Positions 5,324 through 5,346 of a DNA stretch of 5,346 nucleotides are shown piece by piece. The position numbers and the translations under genes are program-made. A model generated the notes under the pieces. The model ran no database searches. It worked only from the letters and a program-made list of their open reading frames with translations, and was not told where the DNA came from. Position 1 is the first letter of the stretch. The number at the start of each line of letters is the position of its first letter. This DNA is from an uncultured Collinsella sp. (GTDB taxonomy: Bacteria > Actinomycetota > Coriobacteriia > Coriobacteriales > Coriobacteriaceae), in NCBI GenBank assembly GCA_905197585.1, contig CAJJZO010000134.1:1-5346 (forward strand). The letters are read 5' to 3'.

Positions 5324-5346
5324 CCGCACCTGCGCCAAGCTGTGCC

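Noticed and set aside
3947..5338. A 463-residue open frame on the minus strand opposite the reductase
   Set aside because: It is a mirror of the reductase codons, without a recognisable domain. The plus-strand protein has conserved cysteine motifs and a Shine-Dalgarno sequence.

Overview
The window looks like chromosome of a high-GC anaerobic actinobacterium of the class Coriobacteriia, plausibly Collinsella or a close relative. This is inferred from G/C-ending codons, a twin-arginine lipoprotein leader, a molybdate transporter with an enlarged permease, and a double-cubane-cluster reductase typical of strict anaerobes. The genus is a guess from gene content, not a sequence match. All recognised genes lie on the + strand.

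Region 1 (1-150) is the control region of the first operon. It holds a promoter candidate (TTGAAA, 17-base spacer, AATAAT) and two perfect inverted repeats, one inside the promoter spacer and one over a second TATAAT box. Region 2 (151-3608) is a molybdate ABC importer operon. It encodes ModA (Tat-type lipoprotein binding protein), ModB (permease with an unusual extra N-terminal extracytoplasmic domain of about 190 residues and a charged C-terminal tail) and ModC (ATPase). ModA captures the oxyanion outside the membrane, ModB forms the channel, and ModC powers transport, supplying molybdenum (or tungsten) for molybdopterin enzymes. A GC-rich hairpin with a U-rich tail (3620-3656) probably ends the operon.

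Region 3 (3657-4039) is a long leader for the next gene. It has its own promoter candidate, a strong 11-bp stem-loop, and a 22-codon reading frame behind an excellent Shine-Dalgarno sequence. That frame overlaps a 41-codon frame by ATGA. Next come a terminator-like hairpin whose 5' arm contains the second frame's stop codon, and two alternative pairings that could hide the ribosome-binding site of the downstream gene. This is the least explained and most interesting part of the window. It looks like a cis-acting, possibly peptide-coupled, control element, but that is inference.

Region 4 (4040-5323) encodes a double-cubane-cluster reductase of the 2-hydroxyacyl-CoA dehydratase superfamily (YjiM/DCCP type). 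Its ATP-dependent electron-donor partner is not in the window. Nothing is seen in the last 23 bases. The transporter and the reductase appear to be separate transcription units, with no visible functional link beyond anaerobic metabolism.
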